Origin: Fuscovulum sp.
Lineage (GTDB): Bacteria > Pseudomonadota > Alphaproteobacteria > Rhodobacterales > Rhodobacteraceae
Assembly (NCBI GenBank): GCA_035192965.1
Contig: CP136571.1
Coordinates: 3,800,501 to 3,864,500 of the forward strand
Direction: 5' to 3'
Length of the DNA stretch: 64,000 bases
Below, in pieces: positions 52,496 to 63,000 of this stretch. The notes below the pieces were generated by a model. The model was not told where the DNA came from. It worked only from the letters and a program-made list of their open reading frames with translations, and ran no database searches. Every line of letters starts with the position of its first letter. The stretch's first letter is position 1. Made by a program: the position numbers and the translations under genes.

Positions 52496-53214
52496 CGCCA
52501 ATCCCCCAGCACCGATTGCCACAGCGCCAGAGCCGCCACCGCCGCGGTATCCGCCCGCAGGATGCGCGGTCCAAGGCTGACAGCCACCACCTGCGGCATC
52601 GCCCGCAGCTTGGCGGCCTCGCCATCGGAAAACCCGCCCTCCGGCCCGATCAGGATGGCCCACGGCCCCGGCTCCAGCCCCTCCAGCGCCACGCGCGCGC
52701 CCACCATCCCCTCATCGCACCACAGGATGCGCCGATCCGCAGGCCACCCGGTCAATAGCCGGTCCAGCGCCACAAGGTCTGCCACCTCTGGCACGAAAGT
52801 CCCGCCGCATTGCTCGGCCGCCTCTACCGCATGGGCCTGCAGCCGATCCTGCCGGATACGTTCGGAATTGGTATGCCGCGTCTGCACCGGGACGATCCGC
52901 CGCACGCCCATTTCGGCGGCCTTTTCCACGATGAAATCCGTGCGCGCCTTCTTGATCGGCGCAAACAGCAGCCACAGGTCGGGCGGCATCTGCAAGCCCT
53001 TGGTCTGGCTGTCACAAACCAGCACGCCGCCGCGTTTGCCTGCCTCTACCACCTCGGCCCGCCATTCGCCATCGCGGCCATTGAACAACGCGACCATGGC
53101 CCCCTTGGCCAGCCGCATCACCGCAAACAGGTAATGCGCCTGATCCGCGCTCAGGGCCACGGCTTGCCCCTGCCCGAGGGGCTGATCTACAAAGAGACGA
53201 ACCTTCGCTTCCAT
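52492..53214 (-). CDS. rsmE: 16S rRNA (uracil(1498)-N3)-methyltransferase
   Basis: A SPOUT-fold methyltransferase making m3U1498 in 16S rRNA. The 240-residue protein shows HYLFAVMRLAKG, LLFAPIKKARTDFIVEKAAEMGVRRIVPVQT, EAAEQCGG and the knot motifs LIGPEGGFSDGEA and SLGPRILRADTAAVAAL. ATG 53214 begins MEAKVRLFV. Divergent from ubiA with only 12 bp between start codons. Confidence 0.95.
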   Translation of the reverse strand: MEAKVRLFVDQPLGQGQAVALSADQAHYLFAVMRLAKGAMVALFNGRDGEWRAEVVEAGKRGGVLVCDSQTKGLQMPPDLWLLFAPIKKARTDFIVEKAAEMGVRRIVPVQTRHTNSERIRQDRLQAHAVEAAEQCGGTFVPEVADLVALDRLLTGWPADRRILWCDEGMVGARVALEGLEPGPWAILIGPEGGFSDGEAAKLRAMPQVVAVSLGPRILRADTAAVAALALWQSVLGDWR

Positions 53215-53226
53215 GGCACGCACCCT

Positions 53227-54204
53227 ATGACCCAACCGCCCCGAATGCCAGAGGCACCCCTTCCGGGCGGAACCGTGGCCGATGCCCCGCGCGGCAACTG
53301 GGTGGATACCCTCGCCCCCGCCGCCACCCGCCCCTATCTGCGCCTGTCGCGCGCAGATAGGCCCATCGGCACCTGGCTGTTGTGGCTACCTTGCCTTTGG
53401 GCCATCGCGCTGGCCGCTGCCAGCACGGGCGGATTTACCTTGGGCGACCTTTGGCTTGCCGCCTCCTCCGGCATTGGGGCGTTTCTGATGCGCGGCGCGG
53501 GCTGTACTTGGAATGACATCACCGACCGCCACATCGACGGCGCCGTGGCGCGCACGCGGTCGCGGCCCATCCCCTCGGGTCAGGTCAGCGTGAAACAGGC
53601 GCTGGTCTGGATGGCTGCGCAGGCGCTGATCGCCGCCGCCATCCTGTTCACCTATCACCCGCTGGCCATCGCGCTGGGCATCGGCTCGCTTGGCCTTGTG
53701 GCCATCTACCCCTTTGCCAAACGCTTCACTTGGTGGCCGCAGGCGTTTCTGGGGCTCGCCTTCAACTGGGGCGCGCTGCTGCTCTGGGCCGCGCATTCCG
53801 GCAGCCTGAGCGCGGCCCCCCTGTTCCTCTATGCCGCAGGCTTTGTCTGGACGTTGTTCTACGACACGATCTACGCCCATCAGGACCGCGAGGATGACGC
53901 CCTGATCGGCGTCCGCTCCACCGCGCGGCTGTTTGCCGAAAACACCCCGCGCTGGCTGGCGGGGTTCCTGATTGCCACGGTTATCCTGATGGCCGCCGCC
54001 GCCATCACCGCCCTTCTGCCACTGTCCAGCCCCTGGCCCCTGCTGGCCGCGCTGGCGGGCGTCTGGGCGATGGGGCTGCACATGTTCACCCAACTGCGCC
54101 GCCTGAATATCGACGACCCGGCGGGATGCCTGATCCTGTTCCGGTCCAACCGCGATACGGGCCTGATCCCTGCGCTGTTTCTTGCCGCCGCCGCGCTGGT
54201 TTGA
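53227..54204 (+). CDS. ubiA: 4-hydroxybenzoate polyprenyltransferase
   Basis: Inner-membrane prenyltransferase of ubiquinone synthesis. The 325-residue protein has about eight helices and both Asp-rich motifs: NDITDRHID (from residue 96) and DREDD (from about 220), with the preceding YDTIYAHQ. The N-terminal ~40 residues are Pro-rich and extra-membrane. The promoter must overlap the rsmE start region because only 12 bp separate the two divergent ATGs. Confidence 0.95.
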   Translation: MTQPPRMPEAPLPGGTVADAPRGNWVDTLAPAATRPYLRLSRADRPIGTWLLWLPCLWAIALAAASTGGFTLGDLWLAASSGIGAFLMRGAGCTWNDITDRHIDGAVARTRSRPIPSGQVSVKQALVWMAAQALIAAAILFTYHPLAIALGIGSLGLVAIYPFAKRFTWWPQAFLGLAFNWGALLLWAAHSGSLSAAPLFLYAAGFVWTLFYDTIYAHQDREDDALIGVRSTARLFAENTPRWLAGFLIATVILMAAAAITALLPLSSPWPLLAALAGVWAMGLHMFTQLRRLNIDDPAGCLILFRSNRDTGLIPALFLAAAALV

Positions 54205-54246
54205 TTGAACCTTTGCCCCCCGCGCCGTAAGCACATCCGGTGCGCG

Positions 54247-54269
54247 GGGAATCCCTGACGGGGATTCCC
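54247..54269. terminator. hairpin between ubiA and the tandem OmpA gene
   Basis: GGGAATCCC-TGACG-GGGATTCCC, a perfect 9-bp stem extended by flanking GCGCG/CGCGC. No T-run follows. Confidence 0.5.
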
Positions 54270-54303
54270 GCCGCGCGCCGACTGCCCCAAGGAAAGCTGC
54301 CCG

Positions 54304-56823
54304 ATGCGCCTGCCAAAGCTGCGCCTGCCCGATCTGCGCAAGACCAATTTCAACCTCGCCGCCCTGCGCCGCCTGCGCCTGCCCCAAGGGGCGATTGCAC
54401 TGGCCGCATTTGCCGTGGCGGGGCTGTTTGCGCTGTTCATCGCCTATACGGCATCGGCAGTGATCGAACGCCGCTCGGTCAAGGCGATCAATTGGGCCAT
54501 GGCGAATGAAGGGATCACCTGGGTGCAGGCCAGTGCCGATGGCATGTTGGTCACCCTGCAAGGCACCGCCCCGAATGAGGCTGCCCGTTTCCGCGCCGTC
54601 AACATCGCGGGATCGGTGATCGACAGCGGGCGTGTCCGTGATGAGCTTGAGGTTACCCCCGCGAACAAGATCGAAGCGCCCCGCTTTTCCATCGAAATGC
54701 TGCGCAACGATGATGGCATTCAGCTGATCGGTCTGCTGCCCGAAGGCGAAGGCGAAGCCACCCTCGCCGCCGCCGCCACCGAACTGGCGCGCGGCATTCC
54801 GGTGGCCGACATGCTGGAAACCGCCGCCTATGACGCACCCGAAACTTGGCAACCCGCTTTTGATTTCGGTCTGGCCGCGCTGAAGCTGTTGCCCCGGTCC
54901 AAGATTTCCGTCGCAGCTGATGGGGTCGAAGTCACGGCCATCGCCACCAGCGATGCCGAAAAACGCACGCTGGAAAGCGAACTCGCCCGCCTGCGCCCCG
55001 AAGGCATGGCGTTGGCCATCAACATCTCGGCCCCTCGGCCCGTGATCACGCCCTTCACTCTGCGTTTCGTCAAGGATGCCGAAGGCGCGCGCTTTGATGC
55101 CTGCTCGGCCGATACCGAGGCCGCACGCGCCCGCATCCTCGCCGCCGCTGTCACCGCCGGGGTTGAGGGCAAGGCCACCTGCACCGTGGGCCTTGGCGTG
55201 CCCAGCCCCCGCTGGGCCGATGCCGCCGAAGCCGCCATCCGCGCCATTGCCGCCATCGGGCAGGGCACCGTGACGTTTTCCGATGCCGATATCTCGCTTG
55301 TTGCCGCCGAAGGCTCGGATCAAGCCAGCTTTGACCGCGCCGTAGGGGAACTGAAGGCCGCCCTGCCGCAGGTCTTTTCGCTGGATGCCACCCTGCCCAA
55401 ACCGGCCACCGCCGCCGCCGCTGGCCCGGCCGAGTTTACCGCCACCCTGTCGCCCGAAGGCAAGGTCGATCTGCGCGGCCGCCTGACCGATGATCTGCAA
55501 CGTGCCGCCGTCGACAGCGTCGCGCAGGCCGAATTTGGCGCGGGCAATGTCTATAACGCGACGCGGCTTGATTCCGAACTTCCCGATGGCTGGCCAGTCC
55601 GCGTTCTGGCCGGGATGGAAGCGCTGGCCGAGCTTGACGAAGGCGCCCTTCTGGTGCGCGAAGATACGGTCGAAGTGTCGGGCATCACCGGATCGCTGAA
55701 CGCGCGGGACCGGATCAGCCAGATCCTTTCCGGCAAGCTGGGGCAGGGTCAGGGCTTCAAGGTCTCTGTCACCTATGACGAAGAGCGCGATCCCCTTGCC
55801 GCCCTGCCCACGCCGCAGGAATGCCTTGCCACGATTGATGGGCTGCTGGCCCAGCAAAAGATCACCTTCCCGCCCGGCTCGGCCGAGATTGACGCCGCCA
55901 CGGGCCAGTTGATGACCCGCCTCGCCGATGCGCTGAACGAATGCGCCGCGATGCCGCTGGAAATTGCCGGTCACACCGATTCCCAAGGGTCCGAAGATGG
56001 CAACCGCGCCCTGTCGCAGGCCCGGGCCGAGGCGGTGCTTCTGGCGCTGCAAGGCCGCCGGGTCGAGGTGTCGGAAATGCGCGCCGTGGGCTATGGCGAA
56101 AGCCGCCCCATCGCCGACAATGAAACCGAAGCAGGCCGCGATGCCAACCGCCGGATCGAGTTTACGCTGATCGGGGCGGCCCCTGCGCCTGCCGTCACAG
56201 CGGCCGCAGAGGCGGACACGCCCGCCGCCGCCGCCGGTGACGGCACCACCATCGCCGCGCTTTCCCCGCCCGCCGACGGCGCGGGCTGTGTGGCCAACAT
56301 CACGGCCCTTCTCGCCAAGGACAAGATCACCTTCGATCCCGGCTCGGACGAGATTTCCGATGTCTCGATCCCGTTGATCGAGGCGCTTTCCGCCTTGCTG
56401 CAACAATGCCCGGGCGTCCCGATCGAAGTGGCGGGCCACACCGATTCCCAAGGCACCGAGCGCAACAACCTGACGCTGTCCGAAGATCGTGCCAAAGCCG
56501 TGCTGGTGGCCCTGTTGGGAACTGGCGTCGATGTCTCCACGCTCAAGGCCGTGGGCTATGGCGAAACCAAACCCATCGCCGACAATGACACCGAGGATGG
56601 ACGCGAAGCCAACCGCCGGATCGAATTCACCCTGATCGGCACCCCCGCCCCAACCGCTGCCGCCACCCCTGCACCCGCAGCCGCGGCCACCGCGGCAACC
56701 GCCGCGCCCGCCACCGCCACACCCGCCGCGGGACCGCCCGATTTCTCGAACGACACCAGCCCCTCTGTCGCACCGCAGGAAAAGACCTTGCGTCCAACCG
56801 CCCGTCCCGCGAATAACGGTTAA
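54304..56823 (+). CDS. large OmpA-family protein with two OmpA domains
   Basis: An 839-residue envelope protein. A single hydrophobic helix (about 31-56) anchors it in the inner membrane. Residues ~60-500 are BON-like repeats (GITWVQASADGMLVTLQGTAPNEAARF; KISVAADGVEVTAIATSDAEKRTLESEL). Two OmpA peptidoglycan-binding domains follow at about 518-623 and 673-779, each with AGHTDSQG, the LSxxRAxAVLxAL helix and NRRIEFTLIG. The end is Ala/Pro/Thr-rich. It probably tethers the inner membrane to peptidoglycan; cotranscribed with the next gene. Confidence 0.9.
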   Translation: MRLPKLRLPDLRKTNFNLAALRRLRLPQGAIALAAFAVAGLFALFIAYTASAVIERRSVKAINWAMANEGITWVQASADGMLVTLQGTAPNEAARFRAVNIAGSVIDSGRVRDELEVTPANKIEAPRFSIEMLRNDDGIQLIGLLPEGEGEATLAAAATELARGIPVADMLETAAYDAPETWQPAFDFGLAALKLLPRSKISVAADGVEVTAIATSDAEKRTLESELARLRPEGMALAINISAPRPVITPFTLRFVKDAEGARFDACSADTEAARARILAAAVTAGVEGKATCTVGLGVPSPRWADAAEAAIRAIAAIGQGTVTFSDADISLVAAEGSDQASFDRAVGELKAALPQVFSLDATLPKPATAAAAGPAEFTATLSPEGKVDLRGRLTDDLQRAAVDSVAQAEFGAGNVYNATRLDSELPDGWPVRVLAGMEALAELDEGALLVREDTVEVSGITGSLNARDRISQILSGKLGQGQGFKVSVTYDEERDPLAALPTPQECLATIDGLLAQQKITFPPGSAEIDAATGQLMTRLADALNECAAMPLEIAGHTDSQGSEDGNRALSQARAEAVLLALQGRRVEVSEMRAVGYGESRPIADNETEAGRDANRRIEFTLIGAAPAPAVTAAAEADTPAAAAGDGTTIAALSPPADGAGCVANITALLAKDKITFDPGSDEISDVSIPLIEALSALLQQCPGVPIEVAGHTDSQGTERNNLTLSEDRAKAVLVALLGTGVDVSTLKAVGYGETKPIADNDTEDGREANRRIEFTLIGTPAPTAAATPAPAAAATAATAAPATATPAAGPPDFSNDTSPSVAPQEKTLRPTARPANNG

Positions 56824-56847
56824 GGACAGCGAACAGACTAGGGCCCC

Positions 56848-57177
56848 ATGAACCGCCAGGAATTCATCACCGCGACTGCCATCATCCTTTTGCTGGCTTT
56901 CGCCCTTGGCTGGTTCACGTACTGGCTTCTGCACCGCTTCACCCGCGTGGCAGGTGGCGACGTGGCCGAAATGGACAACCTCGCCCAATCCCTGCACGAG
57001 GCAGAAGAGGCCCGCGATCAGGCGTTGTTCTACCTTGAGGAACGCGAAGCCGAACTGATGAACCAGATCGCCCAGACCGAGGCCGAATTGCGCGCCGCGA
57101 TGGAAGGCCTGCGCGACGCCCGACACGAGGCCGAAGAGATGCGCGCCTATATCGAACGGATGCACGCCGCCAACTGA
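56848..57177 (+). CDS. membrane-anchored coiled-coil protein
   Basis: A 109-residue protein: one N-terminal helix (TATAIILLLAFALGWFTYWLL) followed by a Glu/Ala/Arg-rich coiled coil (about 42-107). It begins 24 bp after the tandem-OmpA gene and is likely its partner. No named family recognised. Confidence 0.8.
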   Translation: MNRQEFITATAIILLLAFALGWFTYWLLHRFTRVAGGDVAEMDNLAQSLHEAEEARDQALFYLEEREAELMNQIAQTEAELRAAMEGLRDARHEAEEMRAYIERMHAAN

Positions 57178-57190
57178 CGCGGCACCTGCG

Positions 57191-58006
57191 TCAATGCAGC
57201 TTGTCCCAGCGCAGCCCGTCCAGACAGGCCCCGATCAAGGGCGAGGCCGGGTCTGCCAGCCCGTCGATCACATCGAAATGATGCTTGCCCGGATCGACCG
57301 TCCAGCCGCAATCCCACGCCTCTGACAGCGTCCGCGCCTGCCACAGAAAGGCCGGCCGCTCCTGCCCGCCCACCCAGACCTGCGCGCCCACGCCCGGTTG
57401 CAGGCCCAGCCGCGCCGGGCTTTCGGCTGCACATTCCGGCCCGTCCAGCCGCAGCTTTTCGTTCATCCCCGTGCCCATCAGCGGCGCAAGCTCGGCAAGG
57501 GGCGAGATCGGCACCACCCGCGCCAGCCCGGGCACCGCCATACCCGCGCAGCCCATCCGCGCCGCCAGATGCCCGCCCGCGGAATGGCCCGTCACCACCA
57601 GCGGCCCCTCTACCATGCCTGCCACCACGGCGCAGGCGCGCGCCACCTCGGCCGTCATGTCGGCAATCCGCGCCTCGGGTGCCAGCGTGTAGGATGGCAT
57701 CGCACAGGCCCAGCCCCGCGCCACCGCGCCTGCCGCCAGATGCGACCACGTCTCGCGTCCAAAGGCCATCCAGTATCCGCCATGCACAAAGACCAGCACG
57801 CCCCGCGCCACCCCTTCGGGCAGGAACAGATCCAGCCGCTGCCGCGCACCGCCGCCATAGGCCAAGTCCAGCCGCGCCCGCGCCCCCAACGAATCGCGAA
57901 ACGCCGCCGCTTCGGCCTCCCACTGCGGCGGATAGGTCTCGGCCCCCGCGATGAAGGCCCCGTTGGCATAAGCGAGGTCCATCGCCGCCTGCTCTGTTTC
58001 CGCCAT
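57191..58006 (-). CDS. alpha/beta-hydrolase (esterase/kynurenine formamidase-like)
   Basis: A 271-residue alpha/beta-hydrolase. The oxyanion motif HGGYW (FVHGGYWMAFGRETWSHLAAG), nucleophile elbow GHSAGGH and the C-terminal His (GKHHFDVIDGLADP) are present. The HGGYW form is common in bacterial arylformamidase-like enzymes, but no kyn genes are nearby. ATG 58006 is preferred over a TTG at 58036. Convergent with the coiled-coil gene. Confidence 0.85.
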   Translation of the reverse strand: MAETEQAAMDLAYANGAFIAGAETYPPQWEAEAAAFRDSLGARARLDLAYGGGARQRLDLFLPEGVARGVLVFVHGGYWMAFGRETWSHLAAGAVARGWACAMPSYTLAPEARIADMTAEVARACAVVAGMVEGPLVVTGHSAGGHLAARMGCAGMAVPGLARVVPISPLAELAPLMGTGMNEKLRLDGPECAAESPARLGLQPGVGAQVWVGGQERPAFLWQARTLSEAWDCGWTVDPGKHHFDVIDGLADPASPLIGACLDGLRWDKLH

Positions 58007-58131
58007 CCCTGCTTCCGTTTCCGTCAATTTGATCAAAAATCGCGCCCTTGGGGCAATATTTCCCCGCCGGAACTGGACAAGCCCCCCCTCGCGGATGCAT
58101 CCATCCTTAACCCGAAAAGCCGGAGGCCCCT

Positions 58132-59610
58132 ATGCTCGATTCCGTCACCAATCTCGCGTCGCTTCTGAAAGACCCGACGCTTCTGGTCACCAAGGCCTAT
58201 GTCGCCGGCCAATGGATCGACGCCGATGATGGCACCACCTTTGAAGTGACAAACCCGGCGCGCGGCGATGTGATCTGCCACCTGCCCAACCTTGGCCGGG
58301 CCGAAACCGCCCGCGCCATCGACGCCGCACAAAAGGCGATGAAGGACTGGGCTGCCCGCACCGGCAAGGAACGCGCCGCCGTCATGCGCAAATGGTACGA
58401 CCTGATGATGGTCAATCAGGATGACCTTGGAAAAATCCTCACCGCCGAAATGGGCAAGCCACTGGCCGAAGCCAAGGGCGAAATCGCCTATGGCGCGTCC
58501 TTTATCGAATGGTTCGGCGAAGAGGCAAAACGCGTCTACGGCGAAACCATCCCCGGCCATCAGCGCGACAAGCGCATCACCGTGATCAAGCAGCCCATCG
58601 GGGTTGTGGGCTCCATCACGCCGTGGAACTTCCCCAACGCCATGATCGCCCGCAAGGTAGGCCCTGCCCTTGCCGCTGGCTGCGGCTTTGTCGCCCGCCC
58701 TGCTGCGGAAACGCCGCTGTCGGCGCTGGCCATGGCCCTGCTGGGCGAACGCGCGGGTCTGCCTGCGGGCATCTTCTCGGTCATCACCTCCATCCGGTCT
58801 TCCGACATCGGCAAGGAATTCTGCGAAAACCACGCCGTGCGGAAACTGACCTTCACCGGATCAACCGAGGTGGGCCGCATCCTGCTGCGGCAGGCCGCCG
58901 AACAGGTGATGAAATGCTCGATGGAATTGGGCGGCAACGCGCCTTTCATCGTGTTCGATGATGCCGATCTGGATGCCGCCGTGGCGGGTGCCATGGTGTC
59001 CAAATTCCGCAACAACGGCCAGACCTGCGTCTGCGCCAATCGCATCTATGTGCAGGCGGGCGTCTATGACGCTTTCGCCAAGAAACTGGGTGAGGCGGTC
59101 GCCAAGACCAAGGTCGGCGATGGCCTGTCGGAAGACGTGACCTTCGGCCCGCTGATCAACGACAAGGCCGTGGTCAAGGTCGAGGAACACATCGCCGACG
59201 CCCTGTCCAAAGGCGCCAAGGTGGAAACCGGCGGCAAGCGGCACGAACTGGGCGGGTCGTTCTTCCAGCCTACCATCCTGACGGGCGTGACCACCGATAT
59301 GCTGGTGACGAATGAGGAAACCTTCGGCCCCCTCGCCCCCCTGTTCAAATTCGACACCGAGGAAGAGGTCATCGAACTGGCCAATGCCACGATCTTCGGC
59401 CTTGCCTCATACTTCTACGCCCGCGACATCGGCCGCATCACCCGCGTGCAAGAGGCGCTGGAATACGGCATGGTCGGCGTGAACACCGGCCTGATTTCCA
59501 CCGAGGTCGCCCCCTTCGGCGGGGTCAAGCAATCCGGCCTTGGCCGCGAGGGCAGCCATCACGGCATGGAAGACTATCTGGAAATGAAATACATCTGCCT
59601 GTCGGTGTGA
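58132..59610 (+). CDS. gabD: NAD(P)-dependent succinate-semialdehyde dehydrogenase
   Basis: Oxidises succinate semialdehyde to succinate (GABA degradation). The 492-residue protein is a complete ALDH: TPWNFPNAMIARKVGPALAAG, FTGSTEVGRIL, MELGGNAPFIVFDDADLD and NNGQTCVCANR with catalytic Cys299 and the nearby Cys301 typical of GabD. GGAGG lies before the ATG. Close relatives include glutarate-semialdehyde dehydrogenases, so the exact substrate is inferred from similarity. Confidence 0.92.
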   Translation: MLDSVTNLASLLKDPTLLVTKAYVAGQWIDADDGTTFEVTNPARGDVICHLPNLGRAETARAIDAAQKAMKDWAARTGKERAAVMRKWYDLMMVNQDDLGKILTAEMGKPLAEAKGEIAYGASFIEWFGEEAKRVYGETIPGHQRDKRITVIKQPIGVVGSITPWNFPNAMIARKVGPALAAGCGFVARPAAETPLSALAMALLGERAGLPAGIFSVITSIRSSDIGKEFCENHAVRKLTFTGSTEVGRILLRQAAEQVMKCSMELGGNAPFIVFDDADLDAAVAGAMVSKFRNNGQTCVCANRIYVQAGVYDAFAKKLGEAVAKTKVGDGLSEDVTFGPLINDKAVVKVEEHIADALSKGAKVETGGKRHELGGSFFQPTILTGVTTDMLVTNEETFGPLAPLFKFDTEEEVIELANATIFGLASYFYARDIGRITRVQEALEYGMVGVNTGLISTEVAPFGGVKQSGLGREGSHHGMEDYLEMKYICLSV

Positions 59611-59616
59611 CGCCGT

Positions 59617-59641
59617 CGCCGCAGGGCTTGACCCTGCGGCG
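59617..59641 (+). terminator. CTTGA-loop hairpin 3' of gabD
   Basis: CGCCGCAGGG-CTTGA-CCCTGCGGCG, a perfect 10-bp stem 6 bp past the stop codon, with no T-run. Confidence 0.55.
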
Positions 59642-59773
59642 CACCCACCCCGGCCCATCAGACGCACCCCTTCCTTCCATCTCTCCCCTTGCGGGCAGTG
59701 ACCCCAGCCTCGGTCCTGAATCGAATCAGGTATCCTGTGCCGCGGCGCGTTCGGCTGAGGACATCGCGCCTAT

Positions 59774-59796
59774 CCTGCCTTGGCAGGGTTTTTTTT
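59774..59796 (+). terminator. rho-independent terminator
   Basis: CCTGCCTTGGCAGG is an inverted repeat directly followed by GTTTTTTTT. It lies 160 bp after gabD and would insulate the downstream repeat-protein gene. Confidence 0.75.
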
Positions 59797-60018
59797 GCTC
59801 TGCGCTAACCCATCCGAAAGTCGAAACAATTCTTCCATTGGTTGATGAAAAATCAATTTTGGATTGACAGGTGAGCCGCCTTTTCGGTTCCTTATCCCTA
59901 GTTCGATCCGGGTGGGGACTCGAGCGTCAAAGGCTGGGCAGGGACATTCCCGCTCTGTGTCTTCGGCTGCGTTTTCATCAGGTCAGAGCAATTAACGAGT
60001 GCTTTATGGAGACCTATT

Positions 60019-63000
60019 GTGAACGCTCCCATCTTTTCTTCGGGTACGATTGTCGGCCAACTGACTGAAGACGCCGCTTCCCTTCTGCAGATCGCGCCGC
60101 AGACCTTCACTTTCACCGATCAGGGCATGAACAGCCCAGGAGATGCTGATTCACAGTTCCCGCTTGTGACGGCGCCTGCAAACGCCATCGGCACGTTCAA
60201 CGCCGTACTCCTTGATGATGCAACAGGTCAGGGTGGCGATACCACCGGCACCATCCAATGGTCCTACAGCGTCAATACCGCAGTGGTGCAATACCTTGCA
60301 GCGGGACAAACCCTGCAGCAGGTCTATCAGATCGAGGTGTTCGATCTTGACGGCAACTCCTTTACCCAACCCATCACCATTACCGTCACGGGCACCAATG
60401 ATGCCCCCATCATTTCGTCGGCCGCGCCGAACCACGCTTTCGGCGAGGATGACACCGCGATCACGGTGACATCGACGCTCGCCTTCACCGACGCAGACAT
60501 CACCGACACGCACACGCTTTCTTCCGTCACCGTTAATGCATCGGGTATCACCAACGGCTTGGCGTCGGACAACGCCGCGCTGATCGCCATGCTTTCCACG
60601 ACGGTCAGCACAACCACAGGCACCCCTACTGCCCCGTCCGCGGGCCAGATCGGGTATACCTTCTCGGCCAACTCGGCGCAGTTCCAGTATCTCGCTCAGG
60701 GCGAAGAACTGACGCTCACCTACACGCTTGCCCTTTCTGATGGGCAGGGCGGCACGGCGACGCAGACCTTGGCCATCACCATCACCGGGACGAATGACAT
60801 CCCGACGCTTGCCCCCGTATCGTTTTCGCGGACGGATACGGCAGACAATGACATCTTCGCTACCTCCACCGGCACATTGGTGGCGACAGACGCAGATGGC
60901 ACCGATACGCTGACATACGGGCTGAATGGGTCAAGCCCAAGCAGCGAAGCCGGTTTCGATGTCCAGACAGCCGGCATCTTTGGCACCCTTTATCTGAACA
61001 CCGCGACGGGCGCCTACAGGTTCGTGCCCAACAGCGTTGCGGTCCAAGGGTTGTCTACTGGCGAAAGCGCGACAGAATTGTTCACGTTGTCTGTCACCGA
61101 TGGCCGAAGCGACGCGGTCACCAACACCCTAACCTTCTTCCTGAGCGGCGCGAATGATACCGCCGAGGTCACGGGCGATATCTCGGGCACGGTTGTCGAA
61201 GCTGCGGATACCGCCGGCACACCGACAGTTTCAGGCGACCTGAACCACACCGACCGTGACAACGCGGATGTCGATGACGCATGGACGCCTGTTACCGACG
61301 GCCGCACCTCGTACGGCCGTTTGACCGTCGGAGCGGACGGCAGATGGACCTACACGCTCGACAACACCAATCCCGCCGTTCAGGCTCTGCGTGAAGGGCA
61401 GACGCTGACCGACACGGCAACTGTCTTTACCACGGGCGGAACCGCCCAGACTCTGACCTTTACGATCAATGGGGCAAATGACGCCTCCGTTTCAGTGGGC
61501 AGCAGCGGCCAGCTGTCCGAAGCGGGTGGCGTGCTGAACGGCACCAACGAAACGCCCTCGGTCACGGGTGACATCGACCATACCGATGTCGACAACGCCA
61601 ACGACGTCTGGCAGCCAGCCACCCTTACCGGCCAATATGGCACCCTGGTGATTGGCGCAAATGGCGCGTGGACCTACACCACCGACCAGACCAATGCGGC
61701 GGTGCAGGCGCTGAGCGCGGTTGGCGACACGTTGACCGATACGATCCGCGTCCGGTCCGGGGATGGGACGGAGCATGCCATCACCATCACCATCACCGGC
61801 GCGGATGACGCAGCAGAGGTGACGGGCGACATCTCGGGCACGATTGACGAAGCGGGTGGTGTCGCGAACGCAGAGGACTCCAACGCCGTCGCGGGCCAGA
61901 TCAGCGGCGACTTGAACCATACCGACGCCGATTCCGACGATGCCGACGACGCATGGACCCCGATCAGTAGCCAAGTCACGACTTACGGCACCTTCACCAT
62001 GCTCGCCAACGGGCAATGGACCTATACGCTGAATAACAATCTTCCGGCGGTGCAGGCGCTGAACAACGAAAGCGACCCACTCACCGACACGATCACCGTC
62101 ACCACCACAGGTGGCACCGAACAGCGGATCAACATCACCATCACCGGCACCAACGACGACGCGGTCATCTCCGGCTCCACGACGGGCACGGTGCAGGAGG
62201 CGGGCGGGTTGAACAACGCCGACGCCGGCATCCCGACAGTCACCGGCACGCTCACCGCTGCGGACGTGGACAACACGCCAAACTCCTGGATCGCGCAGAC
62301 CGTAAACGATGATTACGGCACCTTCACCCTGACCGAGGCAGGGGTCTGGACCTACACGATCGACAATTCTCGTCCTGCGACCCAAGCGCTTGCCGGTGGC
62401 GCATCTGTCCTGCGCATCTTCCCCGTGGTGACAATTGACAATACCCTGACGACCGTGACCGTCACGATCGCTGGCAGCAACGACGCGCCGACCGTCACCG
62501 CTGGCGGCATCACAACCGGCGCGCTGACCGAGCCTGCGGGCACCGGGCAATTCAACCTCCGCGATGCAGATCTGTCCGGCAGCTTTACAGTCACTGATCT
62601 TGATACCGGCACAGTCTGGGCTGAAACCAACGCAGGGCCGACTTTCGCCTGGAGTGGGGGCGACCTCACGACCAGCGTCCTTGCAAACAGCGCCCGCACC
62701 GCGATCACAAATGCCTTCACCGCGGATATCAACCCCTCGGGCCAGGTGACGTGGCGCTTTGACGCGAACACCACCAGCAACATCAACCTGAACTTCCTCG
62801 CAGCGGGCGAAACCCTGACGGTGACCTTCAACATCACCGTCACCGACGGGGCGGGCGGTTCGGTGGTGCAGCCGGTGGTCATCACCTTCACCGGCACCAA
62901 TGACACGCCGACCGGCACCGAGGCATGGGGCGTCTATATCACGGAAGGGCAGGCAATCACCCGTGGAGACGGTTCCGTCATAGGCACGGACAACGACCTG

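Larger units (their letters stand above)
59611..60018. other. 408-bp intergenic region before the VCBS-repeat gene
   Basis: No coding frame is supported. It contains a CTTGA-loop hairpin, a rho-independent terminator, then an AT-rich stretch with TTGAT-N5-ATCAA (59842-59856) and a TTGACA box (59864-59869). These could be part of the promoter of the large gene starting at 60019, but I see no convincing -10 box at the right distance. Confidence 0.5.

Noticed and set aside
53386..57165. 1259-codon open frame on the minus strand
   Set aside because: Antisense to ubiA and the tandem-OmpA gene; composition is Gly/Arg/Gln-rich shadow sequence typical of high-GC opposite strands.
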